DNA of 64,000 nt from Natronococcus pandeyae (GCF_008122205.1 NZ_PHNJ01000001.1:558001-622000); one strand, 5' to 3'. Shown: positions 1-9,453, numbered from the stretch's first letter. The notes: generated by a model from the letters alone, not told the origin. A program made the numbers and translations.

Positions 1-300
1 TACCAATAGATAGTAGCACGGTTTCTCTATTCAGATTCTTGTGTGAAACTCGCGTTACGTACAGGGCAACTAGATATCACAGTTCGCATCCGCGAGCGAA
101 GCGAGCGGTTCACCGCCGGAGCGGACGAAGTCCGCGCAGGCGGCCTTTTTCATCGAAGTTTTTGCGCCGAGGGTGAACGAGCAGAGCGAGCGAACCCTCG
201 GCGCAAAAACTTCGATGTGCTTCTCTACGTAACGAATCGACCAGTTCAGACTCACGGTTTAGACTGAATAACAAAACCGGACTACCAACTACTGTTACTA
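1..300. repeat. Inverted-repeat element 1 (MITE-like)
   Basis: The left end (about 1-65, plus strand) and right end (about 224-300, minus strand) are imperfect inverted copies of one sequence of about 70 nt. Shared blocks are CGGTTT, TATTCAG and a CGTTACGTA core. A perfect hairpin lies between them. The same two end types recur at 10177-10260 and 10612-10692 around the cold-shock gene, in opposite overall orientation. No convincing protein gene is seen inside. The left boundary may be cut by the window start. The arrangement resembles a small non-autonomous element, but no target duplication could be verified. Confidence 0.5.
151..217. repeat. Perfect 24-bp stem hairpin
   Basis: Bases 151-174 are exactly complementary to 194-217, with a 19-nt loop rich in GAGCGAGC-type sequence. 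It sits in the centre of the inverted-repeat element and 155 nt beyond the stop of the aldehyde dehydrogenase gene. It could act as a structured terminator, but there is no clear T-run, and its length and perfection suggest a recent or selected repeat. Its role is unknown. Confidence 0.75.
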
Positions 301-372
301 CTGCTCTCGTCACGCCGAGCGAGACGCTATCGGACGATCGGCTCGAAAAAAGTCGGGCGTCGAACGCGGCGG

Positions 373-1908
373 TCAGTCCTCTCGCGTCACGATATCCGCC
401 GACAGCCCCTGTGCCATCTCGATCTCCTTCGAGTTGTTGAGCGTCCAGGCGGTGCGCTCGGTGACGGCCTCGATGGCCTCTCGAGCGCTCGGATAGCCGT
501 TGCCGGACTTCTTGACGCCGCCGAACGGCAACTGGACCTCGGCGCCGATACACGGCAGGTTCGCGTACGCGAGGCCGATTTCGGCGTGGTCGCGGAAGTA
601 GTTGATCTGGCGGTAGTCCTCCGAGATGATCGCGCCGGCCAGTCCGTAGGGCGTGTCGTTGTGGATCTCGACGGCGTCCTCGATATCACCCGAGTACTCG
701 ACTAGGGCGACGTGGGGACCGAAACACTCCTCCTGGAGACAGCGCAGGTCGGAGTCGTACTCGGTCTCGTAGACGAACGGGCCGACCCAGTGGCCGTCCT
801 CGTGACCGTCTGGGATCTCGTCGTCCTCGAGCTCGAAGCGGTCGACGAGCACGTCGGCACCCTCCTGCTCGGCGAGTTCGTTGTGTTTGCGGATCTTCTC
901 GACGTGCTCGGCCTCGATGGCCGGCCCCATGAACGTGTCCTCCTCGAGCGGGTCGCCGACCGCGATGTCCTCGGCGATGTCGACGTACCGTTCCTTGAAC
1001 TCGTCGTAGATGTCCTCGTGGACGATCAGCCGCTCACTCGAGACGCAGCGCTGGCCCGTCGTCTTGAAGCTCGACATAATCGCCGAGTGGACGGCGATGT
1101 CGAGGTCCGCCTCCTCGGTGATGACGATGCCGTTCTTGCCACCCATCTCGCAGGCTGCGAGTTTGCCGGGTTCGCCGCCGACCTTGCCGGCGATCTCGTG
1201 ACCGACTTCCGCGGAGCCGGTGAACAGCACCGTATCGACGCGGCCGTCGTCGGTGATCGCCGCGCCGGCGTCGCCGAAGCCCTGGACCATGTTGAAGACA
1301 CCCTCGGGAATCCCCGATTCCTCCATCATTTCGGCGATGATCTGACCGCACCACGGCGTCTGCTCGGCGGGCTTCCAGACGACCGTGTTACCCTCGACCA
1401 GCGCGATGGCCATGTGCCAGAACGGGATTGCGACCGGGAAGTTCCAGGGCGTGATGCAGCCGATGACGCCGCGGGGTTTCCGGCGCATGTAGGCGTCCTT
1501 GCTCCCGACCTCGCTCGGGACGAGGTCGCCGTGGGGGTGACGGGCGTTGCCGGCGGCCCACTCGACCATGTGCCAGGCCTCGGTGACGTCGGCTTTCCCC
1601 TCCGAAATCTCCTTGCCGCACTCCTTGGAGACGACCTCGCCGAGTTCCTCGTGTCGCTCACGAAGTTCGTGGTAGATGTCCCAGAGGTACTCCGCGCGGT
1701 CGATGTAGGAGAGGTCGCGCCACTCCTCGAAGGCGTCCTCGGCCGCCTCGAGGGCGGCGTCGACGTCGTCGGCCGTTCCGCGGTGGAACTCCGCGAGGGT
1801 CTCGCCCGTCGCCGGGTTCTCGCTCTCGAACGTCTCCGAACCGGTTCCCTCCGTCCACTCGCCACCGATGTAGTGGCTGTGTACCTGCTCTGTGGCCTGT
1901 TGGCTCAT
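373..1908 (-). CDS. NAD(P)-dependent aldehyde dehydrogenase
   Basis: A 511-residue aldehyde dehydrogenase superfamily protein that oxidises an aldehyde to the acid. Visible family features are PWNFP with Asn156, the cofactor loop FTGSAEVG (about 229-236), the general-base Glu254 in ACEMGGKNG, and the catalytic Cys288 in GQRCVSSER. Length is normal for the family. The N-terminus (about residues 13-40) has the usual YIGGEW and NPATGE pattern, which supports the ATG at 1908. The substrate cannot be told from sequence. It resembles the group used for semialdehydes, such as aminoadipate or succinate semialdehyde. It stands alone, with the next minus-strand gene 80 nt upstream. Confidence 0.93.
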   Translation of the reverse strand: MSQQATEQVHSHYIGGEWTEGTGSETFESENPATGETLAEFHRGTADDVDAALEAAEDAFEEWRDLSYIDRAEYLWDIYHELRERHEELGEVVSKECGKEISEGKADVTEAWHMVEWAAGNARHPHGDLVPSEVGSKDAYMRRKPRGVIGCITPWNFPVAIPFWHMAIALVEGNTVVWKPAEQTPWCGQIIAEMMEESGIPEGVFNMVQGFGDAGAAITDDGRVDTVLFTGSAEVGHEIAGKVGGEPGKLAACEMGGKNGIVITEEADLDIAVHSAIMSSFKTTGQRCVSSERLIVHEDIYDEFKERYVDIAEDIAVGDPLEEDTFMGPAIEAEHVEKIRKHNELAEQEGADVLVDRFELEDDEIPDGHEDGHWVGPFVYETEYDSDLRCLQEECFGPHVALVEYSGDIEDAVEIHNDTPYGLAGAIISEDYRQINYFRDHAEIGLAYANLPCIGAEVQLPFGGVKKSGNGYPSAREAIEAVTERTAWTLNNSKEIEMAQGLSADIVTRED

Positions 1909-1988
1909 ATACGTGTTGAGGACGAACGCCGTGAAAACGTTGATGGTCGTCAGTTGACGTTCGAGGGCGGACAGCCGTCACCGGGACG

Positions 1989-2501
1989 TCATCTGTCCTC
2001 GTTCTCGCCGCGCTCGTCGGTCACCGTCCGCTCGCCCTCCGGTGGCATGTCCTCGGTCTCGTCGTGGCGCTCCGCGCCGGACTCGTCCATCTCCTCGGTC
2101 GACGGCTCCATGGCCTCGCCCGATCTCCCCTCTTCGTCGGCCGTTTCCGCTGCGTCACCGGCATCCGAGCCGATTCTACGGCTTTCGGCGTTCACGTCCT
2201 CGTCTACCGTTTCTTCGTTGCGTTCGAACACGGGATCGGTGCCGCCCTCGGCATCTTCGTCTCGAGACGAGCGATTTTTTTCGAGACGAATTGCGTCGTC
2301 AGTGACGGTCTCGACGTCTTCCTCGTCGATCGGGACCGTCCCCTCTTCGTCGGTCTCTCGGCCGAACAGGGCGTTGATGGCGTCCATCGCGCTCGGATCC
2401 CGGTCGACGTAGGCTGTCGCACCGTCGACCGATACCACGACGCCGATCGTCTCGCCGCTCGCGGTCTCGACGTGCTTGCCGATTTCGTCGTCGGTGAACA
2501 T
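1989..2501 (-). CDS. PRC-barrel-like acidic protein
   Basis: A 170-residue protein. Residues 1-50 (MFTDDEIGKHVETASGETIG, then VVVSVDGATAYVDRDP) look like the short PRC-barrel-type beta domain common in haloarchaea. The remainder is a very acidic, low-complexity tail rich in Glu, Asp and Ser, likely disordered. A longer open frame extends upstream to 2858 but is Arg/Ser/Pro-rich out-of-phase sequence over the kinase gene, so the ATG at 2501 is chosen. PRC barrels bind RNA or protein in other systems; no specific role can be given here. Confidence 0.72.
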   Translation of the reverse strand: MFTDDEIGKHVETASGETIGVVVSVDGATAYVDRDPSAMDAINALFGRETDEEGTVPIDEEDVETVTDDAIRLEKNRSSRDEDAEGGTDPVFERNEETVDEDVNAESRRIGSDAGDAAETADEEGRSGEAMEPSTEEMDESGAERHDETEDMPPEGERTVTDERGENEDR

Positions 2502-2583
2502 CGTAGCCCACGCTAGTTTGACGCTCGAAAAGCCTGTGGTGCCTGCACTGGCGTGGGAATCCGAAACAGGGGTGGCGACCGAC

Positions 2584-3393
2584 TCACCGTCGACCCAGAT
2601 CCGCCGCCTTCTCGAGTTCGCTCCGCAGGGTCGTCGAATCGAACTCGTGGTCCGGTCGCAGCCGGACGAAATCGAGGAAGCGCCGGGCGGAGAGGAGCGA
2701 GTTCGGATCGTACACGGTCGACGCCGCGTAGACCGCGTCGCGAGCGCCGATCCGCGGCTCGAGGACGGCGAGCGCACAGGCGAGGTCGTAGGCGGACGTC
2801 TCGGCGACGCGATCCTCGTGGACGCTGGTGGCGTCGATGAAGTAGAGTTCGCCGTCACAGACCAGGATGTTTTCGGCCCGCAGGTCGCCGTGTGCCAGTC
2901 CGTGCTCGTGTAACGTCGACAGCATCTCGAACAGTTCCGGCGCGCGCGCTTCGACGTCGGCGTCGGGAACGTTCTCGAGCGATTCGAACGCCGGCAGATA
3001 CTCGAGGACGAGCACGCCGAGTCCGTTGACCTCGAAGGCGTCGATGGGTCGCGGCGCGTTGACGCCGATCTCGCGCATCCGCCTGGTGGCCTCGTACTCG
3101 TGTTCGACCATCTCGCGGGGCGTGTCGAACCGGTCGAAGAAGCCGCCCGTTCCCGAGGAGACCGCGCCGACGTTGCGACCGGTCGTCAGGAGCGCGTGGA
3201 CGAGCGCGTTCTGCCGGGAAACGATCTTGACGAACCACTCGTCGTCGATGACACACGGCGTCGACAGCCAGTTGTCGGCCTCGAGAAACTCGACGCGAAC
3301 CTCCTCGCGACCGTACCGTTCCGCCAGCGTGTGGATCACGCGCTCGATGCGGCTCCACTCGACGGTCCCTCGAGCGAGCTGGCGGATATCCAT
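2584..3393 (-). CDS. RIO-like serine/threonine protein kinase
   Basis: A 269-residue protein with a kinase fold of the RIO/Bud32-like type. The ATP-anchoring lysine is in WFVKIVSRQN, the catalytic loop is HGDLRAENIL (His, Asp and Asn in the expected spacing), and the metal-binding Asp is in FIDAT, in place of DFG. Haloarchaeal relatives start MDIRxLxRGTVEW, which favours the ATG at 3393 over a GTG six codons upstream. No transmembrane segment is seen. The target is unknown. It precedes the PRC-barrel gene with an 82-nt gap on the same strand, so the two could be co-transcribed. Confidence 0.85.
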   Translation of the reverse strand: MDIRQLARGTVEWSRIERVIHTLAERYGREEVRVEFLEADNWLSTPCVIDDEWFVKIVSRQNALVHALLTTGRNVGAVSSGTGGFFDRFDTPREMVEHEYEATRRMREIGVNAPRPIDAFEVNGLGVLVLEYLPAFESLENVPDADVEARAPELFEMLSTLHEHGLAHGDLRAENILVCDGELYFIDATSVHEDRVAETSAYDLACALAVLEPRIGARDAVYAASTVYDPNSLLSARRFLDFVRLRPDHEFDSTTLRSELEKAADLGRR

Positions 3394-3629
3394 ACGTCGG
3401 AGAGAGGGCACAAGGGGTTAAATGCCTCCCGAAGTGTTGTGATCGAGACGAATCGGACGAGTGGATAGTCCGGTACCGTGAGCGTCGTTTTTCACCTCGA
3501 ACGGCGCGGTCGAATCGGCACGACGGCCCCTCCTCCCGACGAGCAACTGTCCGGCGTTCCCCTGTCGATCTGTCCGAGAGAGTTAGAACAGTATCATTTT
3601 CACAGATGCGATGATACGGTCGAGTACGC

Positions 3630-4832
3630 ATGGATGCTGTCGACGATCTCAGAGATTCTATCGAGGCGACAAGAAATTTCCTGACGCCGGTACGAGCGGG
3701 GGTGTGGCTCCGACTGGCGATCGTCGCGCTCTTCGTCGGCGGCTTCGGGACGGGATTCCCGTCGATTCCGTCCGGCGACGTCGGTCCGGTAGAAGAGCAA
3801 GCCCCGGACGTGGGCACCGAAGCGCTCCCCGAAGACGTTCTGATCGCCGCAGCCGTCGCTCTCGGGTTCTTGTTCATCGTCTGGCTGATCTTCGCGTTTA
3901 TTTCCGCGATTATGGAGTTCGTCTTCATCGAGTCGCTGCGCTCGATGGACGTCCGCGTCCGACGATATTCGAACGAGAACGTCGGTCGCGGGATCCGCCT
4001 GTTCGGCTTTCGGGTGTTCCTCGTCCTCACCGCGCTCCTGGTCGGCGGGACGCCCGTCGCGGCGACGCTGCTCGGTCTCGACGGCGTCGGGGGCGCGGGT
4101 GCGACGGTCATCGCCGCATTGTTCGCGATCGCCGTCTACGTCGTCTACGCCATCGTGAACCGGTTCACCTCCGAGTTCGTGGCACCGGTCATGCTGCTCG
4201 AGGAGCGCGGCGTTCTCAGCGCGTGGCGTCGGTTCTGGTCGACGCTCGGATCGAACTGGACGGAGTACGCCGTCTATCTGATTCTGGTCTGGATCATCCA
4301 GGCCGCAGTCGGACTCGCCGTTGGTATCCTCATGCTCACTGGCGGTATCGTCGTCGCCATCCCGTTTGTGCTTCTCGCCGTCGCCTTCGTTCTCCTGTTG
4401 GGTGATATCGGCGCCGTCCTCGCGGCGATCGTCGTCCTCGCCGGCGTCGTCGCGTTCGCGCTGTTCGCGCTGCTCGTTCAGGTGCCCGTGGTGTCGTACT
4501 TCAAGTACTACGCCCTGCTGTTGCTCGGGGATACCAACGGGGAACTCGATCTCATCCCCGACCAGCGAGCGGCGATCCGGACCGACGGCGGCGAAGCCGG
4601 ATCCGACGCCGACTACGAGGAGCCAATGACCCCGGCCGATCGCTGGGAGCGTGAGGACGAAGGGACGGGCCAGAAAGAGCCAGACTCGGAAAGCGACTGG
4701 CAGGCCGACTACGGGTGGACGGACGAGGACGGGATGGACGACTGGGACGACGCCGACCTGGACGACCGTGGGGATCGTGAGGACCGCGGTGAGGACGAGG
4801 ACCGCGACGACGACCAGGATCGCGGCTGGTAA
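3630..4832 (+). CDS. Polytopic membrane protein, acidic C-terminal tail
   Basis: A 400-residue membrane protein beginning MDAVDDLRDSIEATRNFLTP, a start pattern of a haloarchaeal family of unknown function (DUF7544-like). About six hydrophobic segments fall between residues 20 and 295, including long runs of Val, Ala, Leu and Ile. The last 90 residues are hydrophilic, extremely rich in Asp, Glu and Arg, and probably cytoplasmic and disordered. The acidic tail ends in repeated DRGDRED-type blocks. A transport or envelope role is possible but not shown by any motif. The acyl-CoA dehydrogenase follows 66 nt downstream. Confidence 0.8.
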   Translation: MDAVDDLRDSIEATRNFLTPVRAGVWLRLAIVALFVGGFGTGFPSIPSGDVGPVEEQAPDVGTEALPEDVLIAAAVALGFLFIVWLIFAFISAIMEFVFIESLRSMDVRVRRYSNENVGRGIRLFGFRVFLVLTALLVGGTPVAATLLGLDGVGGAGATVIAALFAIAVYVVYAIVNRFTSEFVAPVMLLEERGVLSAWRRFWSTLGSNWTEYAVYLILVWIIQAAVGLAVGILMLTGGIVVAIPFVLLAVAFVLLLGDIGAVLAAIVVLAGVVAFALFALLVQVPVVSYFKYYALLLLGDTNGELDLIPDQRAAIRTDGGEAGSDADYEEPMTPADRWEREDEGTGQKEPDSESDWQADYGWTDEDGMDDWDDADLDDRGDREDRGEDEDRDDDQDRGW

Positions 4833-4898
4833 CCCCGAGATCCCTCGATTCAGTTACGCTTTCGGAGCGTTTATTCCGGATGCTGGCAAGTATTGCAT

Positions 4899-6041
4899 AT
4901 GGACTTCGACCTGCCGGACGAGCATCGGATGGTCCAGGAGACGGTCAGGGACTTCTGTCAGCAGGAGATCGAACCGATCGCCCAGGAGATCGAGGACGAA
5001 CACCGGTTCCCCGACGAGATCTTCGACCAGCTCGCCGAACTGGACATGATGGGCGTCCCTATCGACGAGGAGTACGGCGGACTCGGCGGCGACACGCTCA
5101 TGTACTCGCTGGTCGCCGAGGAGATCGGCCGCGTCTCCGGCTCGGTCGGCCTCTCCTACGTCGCACACATCTCGCTGGCGTCGAAACCGCTCGAGTTGTT
5201 CGGCACGCCCGAACAGAAAGAGCGCTGGCTGCGACCGCTCGCGGAGGGCGAGTACATGGGCGGCTGGGCGCTGACCGAACCGAGCAGCGGTTCGGACGCC
5301 TCCGATATGGATACGGTAGCCGAAAAGGACGGGGACGAGTGGGTGATAAACGGCACCAAGCAGTTCATCACGAACGCCTCCGAGGCGGGCTCGGTGCTGG
5401 TCAAGGCCGTCACCGATCCCGGCGCCGGCTACGACGGCATCTCGACGTTCATCGTCGATCCCCGCGAGGACGAGGGGTTCGAGGTGACGACGATCTGGGA
5501 CAAGATGGGGCTCAACGCCTCCCCGACCTGTGAGATTACGCTCGACGACGTCCGCCTCTCGGAGGACCGCCTGCTCGGCGAGGAGGGCGAGGGCTGGAAC
5601 CAGACAAAAAAGACCCTCGACGGCGGTCGCATCTCGATCGCGGCGCTCTCGACGGGGCTGGCTCAGGGTGCCTACGAACACGCCAAGGAGTACAGCCAGG
5701 AGCGCGAGCAGTTCGGACAGCCGATCTCCGAGTTCGACGCGATCCGGGACAAGGTCGTCGACATGCACCGCAAGACCGAGCGCGCGCGGCTGCTCACACA
5801 CCAGTCCGCCTACCGGTACGACCAGGGAGAACCCGTGACGCGGGAGTCCGCCCTCGCGAAACTCGACGCCAGCGAAGCCGCACGAGAGGTCGCCGAAGAG
5901 GCCGTTCAGGTGCTCGGCGGCTACGGCTACACCACCGACTTCGCGCCACAGCGATTCTACCGCGACGCGAAGCTGATGGAGATCGGCGAGGGGACGAGCG
6001 AGATTCAACACCTCGTCATCGGTCGAGAGCTCGGCCTGTAA
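4899..6041 (+). CDS. Acyl-CoA dehydrogenase
   Basis: A 380-residue flavoprotein of the acyl-CoA dehydrogenase family, performing the FAD-dependent alpha,beta-dehydrogenation step of fatty or branched acyl-CoA degradation. Typical signatures are WALTEPSSGSDASD (FAD/substrate loop), QVLGGYGYTTDFAPQRFYRD near the C-terminus, and the final GTSEIQHLVIGREL block. The expected catalytic-base position lies in the YRDAKLMEIGEGTSE region. The ATG at 4899 starts at the conserved FDLPDEHRM; a TTG two codons upstream is less likely. A paralogue lies at 31109. The electron acceptor (ETF) is not in the window. Confidence 0.93.
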   Translation: MDFDLPDEHRMVQETVRDFCQQEIEPIAQEIEDEHRFPDEIFDQLAELDMMGVPIDEEYGGLGGDTLMYSLVAEEIGRVSGSVGLSYVAHISLASKPLELFGTPEQKERWLRPLAEGEYMGGWALTEPSSGSDASDMDTVAEKDGDEWVINGTKQFITNASEAGSVLVKAVTDPGAGYDGISTFIVDPREDEGFEVTTIWDKMGLNASPTCEITLDDVRLSEDRLLGEEGEGWNQTKKTLDGGRISIAALSTGLAQGAYEHAKEYSQEREQFGQPISEFDAIRDKVVDMHRKTERARLLTHQSAYRYDQGEPVTRESALAKLDASEAAREVAEEAVQVLGGYGYTTDFAPQRFYRDAKLMEIGEGTSEIQHLVIGRELGL

Positions 6042-6045
6042 CGCG

Positions 6046-6267
6046 ATGCTCGCGACCGCTTTCGGAATCGCCCTCATCGTCACCGGACTCGCCGGGGTTC
6101 GGTACGCCCCTGAAATCGTCGCGGCCCAGCGCAGGCAGCGAATGATGCCGTTCGAGGGAGACGAGGAACTCGAGGAAGAGGACCGTGTGCGGGTGACGAA
6201 GGGAACGGCGGTCGTCGTCGTCCTGATCGGGTTCGCCCTCGTCGGCTACGGCGTCGGACTGGTGTAG
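6046..6267 (+). CDS. Small two-helix membrane protein
   Basis: A 73-residue protein starting 4 nt after the acyl-CoA dehydrogenase stop. Hydrophobic segments at about residues 3-22 and 50-72 flank a charged middle with an EGDEELEEEDRVRVTKG stretch. It reads as a hairpin membrane protein. The tight spacing suggests co-transcription with the dehydrogenase, but no function is recognised. It ends one base before the convergent DUF2062 gene. Confidence 0.65.
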   Translation: MLATAFGIALIVTGLAGVRYAPEIVAAQRRQRMMPFEGDEELEEEDRVRVTKGTAVVVVLIGFALVGYGVGLV

Positions 6268-6268
6268 C

Positions 6269-6778
6269 TCACCTTCGACGGAACGGGCCGAGCGCCGCCG
6301 ACGCGAGTGATTGCTCGGAGCGTCGTTGTTCCCGTTTTTGATGGATTCGCGTGAGGTAGACGACGACTGCGTAGCTCGAGATCGAGAGCAGGACGGCGAT
6401 CACCAGGTTACCGATCAGGAGCTGTCTGATGGCGGCGCCCGCCATTTCGGTGATCGAGGCGGGCGTCGTACTCGACCGAAGTCCGCGAGTTCCGAGGAGC
6501 AGTCCGCCCGTCTGAAAACTCGCGACGTAGACGGCGGGCTTGATCAGCGGGTTGAGAACGGCGATCGACGCGATGATCGCGGGTTTGCTGACCCACGACC
6601 ACCAGGCCGCGAATCCGGCCAGCAGGCCGATGCCGAGCCCGCCGGTCGGTAGGGCCGTTACGAAGATTCCCACCGAGAAGCTCAATCCCACCTCGTGGGG
6701 CGTGTGCTCCTCTCGGAAGGCGGTCGTCAGCTCCCGACGGACCCGGTTGCGATATCTGGCGAGCCGTTCTCGAATCAC
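6269..6778 (-). CDS. DUF2062 membrane protein
   Basis: A 169-residue protein matching the DUF2062 family. It has an HTPHEVGLSFSVGIF motif followed by LPTGGLGIGLLAG, then two or three further transmembrane segments with NPLIKPAVY, and a basic C-terminus. The family is widespread in bacteria and archaea without an assigned function. The start is a GTG at 6778; no better ATG exists upstream in frame. Confidence 0.8.
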   Translation of the reverse strand: MIRERLARYRNRVRRELTTAFREEHTPHEVGLSFSVGIFVTALPTGGLGIGLLAGFAAWWSWVSKPAIIASIAVLNPLIKPAVYVASFQTGGLLLGTRGLRSSTTPASITEMAGAAIRQLLIGNLVIAVLLSISSYAVVVYLTRIHQKREQRRSEQSLASAALGPFRRR

Positions 6779-6978
6779 GCTCTATGGATCAGAATTGTCC
6801 AGTCGGCAAAAAGATATCGACGTCCTCGAGGCTTGAGTCAACAGTCCAACAGTATCTCTCCAGTAGCCGTGTAGCATGTTACGGCATACAAGAAAGCGAT
6901 CGGGGAGGTTATGAGACGAACCTGAGCAGTCCGTATTCACAGGGGCCGAAAACGAATCTGCCGGACGGAGCCGACCAC

Positions 6979-8235
6979 TCAGGGCCAGCTCCCGCTCTCG
7001 TCGTAGGCGTCGGCGACGCGCTGGATCGCGACGACGTAGGCCGCGGTTCGCGGATTATCGATACCGTGCTCCTCGAGCGTGTCGACCAGCGCGTCGAAGG
7101 CGTCGACGATGAGGTCCTCGAGTTCCGCGTTGACCTTCTCCTCGGTCCAGTAGAAGCGCTGGCGGTTCTGCACCCACTCGAAGTACGAGACGGTGACGCC
7201 GCCCGCGTTGGCGAGGATGTCCGGGATGACGAAGACGTCCTCCTCGGCGAGGTGAGCGTCGGCTTCGGGCGTCAGCGGGCCGTTCGCGGCCTCGGAGATG
7301 ACGTCCGCCTCGACCTCGCTCGCGAGGTCGCCGTCGATGGCGTTCTCGAGGGCGGCGGGGATCAGCAGGTCGACGTCCATCGTCAGGACGTCCTCGTTGG
7401 TGAGTTCCTCCTCGCTCTCCTCGTAGCCGACGATGCTGCCGGTCTCGCTCTTGTGCTCCTTCGCCGCGACCGGGTCGAAGCCGTCGGGGTTGTAGATGCC
7501 GCCGCTCGAGTCGCTGGCGGCGACGACGGTCGCGCCCATCTCGTCGATCAGTTTGGCGGCGATCCAGCCGGCGTTACCGTAGCCCTGAACCGCGACCGTC
7601 GCGCCTTCGAGGTCCATGTCGAGGTAGTCGAACGCCTCGCGGGCGGCGATGACGGTCGAGCGGCCGGTCGCCTCGACACGACCCTCGCTGCCGCCGCTGG
7701 CAAGGTTTTTGCCCGTGACGACGCCCGGTTCCGTCGTGTTCTCGAGCGTCTCGTAGGTGTCTTTGATCCAATTCATCTCCCGCTGGCCCGTGTTCACGTC
7801 GGGTGCGGGGATGTCGCGGTCCTCGCCGACCAGCGGGCGGAGTTCCGTCGCGAACGCGCGGGTGACCCGCTCGAGTTCGGCTTCGGAGTAGTCGCTCGGG
7901 TCGATGACGATTCCGCCTTTCCCGCCGCCGTAGGGGATGTCGGCCGTCGCACACTTGTAGACCATCCACCCCGAGAGGGCCTTCACCTCGTCGCGGTTGA
8001 CGTCCGGATGGTAACGGATGCCGCCCTTGTAGGGGCCGCGGTCGCCGTTGAACTGCGAGCGGAAGGCTTTGAACCGCTCGAGGGTCCCGTCGTCGAGTTC
8101 GACCGTGAGGTTCGTCTCGAGAACTCGCTCGGGGTGTTTGAGCCGTTCGATCACGTCGTCGCCGACGTCGAGGTAGGCGGCGGCGTCGTCGATCTGTGAT
8201 TGGAGACTTTCGAAGGGGTTCGCCTGCCCGGTCAT
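6979..8235 (-). CDS. gdh: Glutamate dehydrogenase (Glu/Leu/Phe/Val family)
   Basis: A 418-residue hexameric-type glutamate dehydrogenase interconverting glutamate with 2-oxoglutarate plus ammonium. The substrate-binding block [11 protein letters not shown] and catalytic-lysine block [13 protein letters not shown] are intact. The nucleotide-binding fold contains [11 protein letters not shown], and the C-terminal half has [19 protein letters not shown] paralogue at 13019-14293, on the same strand, lies on the other side of the replication origin. Coenzyme preference (NAD or NADP) is not clear from sequence. A strong TATA-like element lies upstream at 8291-8299. Confidence 0.95.
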   Translation of the reverse strand: MTGQANPFESLQSQIDDAAAYLDVGDDVIERLKHPERVLETNLTVELDDGTLERFKAFRSQFNGDRGPYKGGIRYHPDVNRDEVKALSGWMVYKCATADIPYGGGKGGIVIDPSDYSEAELERVTRAFATELRPLVGEDRDIPAPDVNTGQREMNWIKDTYETLENTTEPGVVTGKNLASGGSEGRVEATGRSTVIAAREAFDYLDMDLEGATVAVQGYGNAGWIAAKLIDEMGATVVAASDSSGGIYNPDGFDPVAAKEHKSETGSIVGYEESEEELTNEDVLTMDVDLLIPAALENAIDGDLASEVEADVISEAANGPLTPEADAHLAEEDVFVIPDILANAGGVTVSYFEWVQNRQRFYWTEEKVNAELEDLIVDAFDALVDTLEEHGIDNPRTAAYVVAIQRVADAYDESGSWP

Positions 8236-8287
8236 GCTAGCACTGTTTCTGCGACCCGAGGATAAGCGTAGCGAATATCTATCATAG

Positions 8288-8300
8288 TGAATTATATATG
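8288..8300 (-). promoter_or_regulatory. TATA-box candidate for glutamate dehydrogenase gene
   Basis: On the minus strand this reads as an AT run containing TATATAATT, the strongest such element between the dehydrogenase start (8235) and the CitE-like gene. It lies about 56 nt upstream of the ATG, so transcription would begin roughly 30 nt before the start codon, giving a short leader. Assigned on position and composition only. Confidence 0.45.
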
Positions 8301-8346
8301 CAGTGATTTAGGACATTCTATTCTTCTTCAATTTCCCGGCATCGGG

Positions 8347-9201
8347 TCAGCGATTCGCGGCGTCCGCTCGAGCGAGAATTCGTTCGGCCTGCGCGATAAG
8401 CGGCGCGTCGATCATCTCGCCGTCGACCTCGAAGACCCCCCGTCCCTCGGCGTCGGCCTCGCGTTTGCCCTCGAGGACGGACTCGGCCCACTCGACCTCC
8501 TCGTCGGCGGGCGTGAACGCCTCGTTGATCGGCCCGACCTGCGCGGGGTGGATCGCCAGCTTTCCGTCGTAGCCGAGTTCGATCGCGAACGCGGTATCCT
8601 CGCGCAGACGCTCTTCGTCTCCGAAGTCGGTGACGAGCGTATCGATGGCCGCGCAGTCGTGGGCCGCCGCCGCGAGGACGACCCGCTCGCGGGCGTAGAG
8701 TATTTCGGTTCCCTCCTCGGTGCGGGTCGCACCGACGTCGGCCGAGAGGTCCTCCGCGCCGAAGACGAGCGCGTCGGTCGCGGGGACGGCCGCGATTTCG
8801 GGCGCCGCGAGCACGCCCGCCGCGCTCTCGATCAGCGCCAGGACGGGGACCGGCCGGTCGTGCGCCTCGAGCGAGTCAGCCAGCTTTCGAACGTCTGTAG
8901 CCGTCGCCGCCTTCGGGAGCATGACGCTGTCAAGGCGGAGCCGTTCGGCCCCACCGCAGAGGCCCTCGAGGTCGCGGTCGATCGCCGACCGGTCGGCGTT
9001 GACCCGCACGCAGACCTCGCAGTCGGGATCGAAATCGGGGTCCTCGAGCACCTCACGAACGGTTTCGAGCGCCTCGTCCTTCCGCTGGGGGGAGACGGCG
9101 TCCTCGAGGTCGAACACGATCACGTCGGCGTCGGAGTCGGGTGCCTTCCGAAGCATTTCCGGACGGTCGCCCGGCGTGAAGAGCACGCTTCTACGTACCA
9201 T
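8347..9201 (-). CDS. CitE-like CoA ester lyase (HpcH/HpaI family)
   Basis: A 284-residue protein of the citrate lyase beta / malyl-CoA lyase family. It opens with RRSVLFTPGDRPEMLRKA, then DVIVFDLEDAVSPQRKDEA (acidic metal site) and VRVNA. Later blocks ALIESAAGVL and DALVFGAEDLSADVG match the metal- and substrate-binding loops, and GKLAIHPAQV is the CoA-binding part. The ATG at 9201 is chosen because the family starts just before this RRS motif. It could cleave malyl-CoA, methylmalyl-CoA or citramalyl-CoA; sequence does not decide. No pathway partner is adjacent. Confidence 0.86.
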   Translation of the reverse strand: MVRRSVLFTPGDRPEMLRKAPDSDADVIVFDLEDAVSPQRKDEALETVREVLEDPDFDPDCEVCVRVNADRSAIDRDLEGLCGGAERLRLDSVMLPKAATATDVRKLADSLEAHDRPVPVLALIESAAGVLAAPEIAAVPATDALVFGAEDLSADVGATRTEEGTEILYARERVVLAAAAHDCAAIDTLVTDFGDEERLREDTAFAIELGYDGKLAIHPAQVGPINEAFTPADEEVEWAESVLEGKREADAEGRGVFEVDGEMIDAPLIAQAERILARADAANR

Positions 9202-9280
9202 ACTGCCGTGTGCGCGTACCGCCACCGTGAAAGTGGGGGTCGTCCTCGTGAACGGACGAGTCGTCCGCCTCGAGAACGCT

Positions 9281-9325
9281 ACTCGGCGAGACTTGACTCG
9301 GTGAGACTGGACTCGGCGAGACTGG
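9281..9325. repeat. Three tandem 15-bp repeats
   Basis: Three near-identical units of ACTCGGCGAGACTGG (9281-9295, 9296-9310, 9311-9325) lie just upstream of the CitE-like gene, on the left edge of the origin region. They do not contain the GAACGAGGGG core of the nearby ORB repeats, so they are a separate family. The 15-nt period keeps an open frame, but no coding role is supported. Confidence 0.7.
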
Positions 9326-9453
9326 AACCGAGCGTTACGACGACCCTCGGAACTGGTGGCGGTTGTCGATGGTTCGCCGAATACTGGCGGAGGTTTTTCA
9401 GTGTACGAGAGGGGACGTTGTCGCCCGCTTCGGTCGGTCGTCGTCTGGCCCGG

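Noticed and set aside
1-300. CRISPR array or CRISPR leader
   Set aside because: Repeats are inverted rather than directly spaced, and no regularly interspaced spacers exist here or elsewhere in the window; no cas gene is present.
712-2412. Long plus-strand open frame opposite the aldehyde dehydrogenase
   Set aside because: High GC at third positions keeps antisense frames open. The minus-strand protein has full catalytic motifs and the plus-strand product has no recognisable domain.
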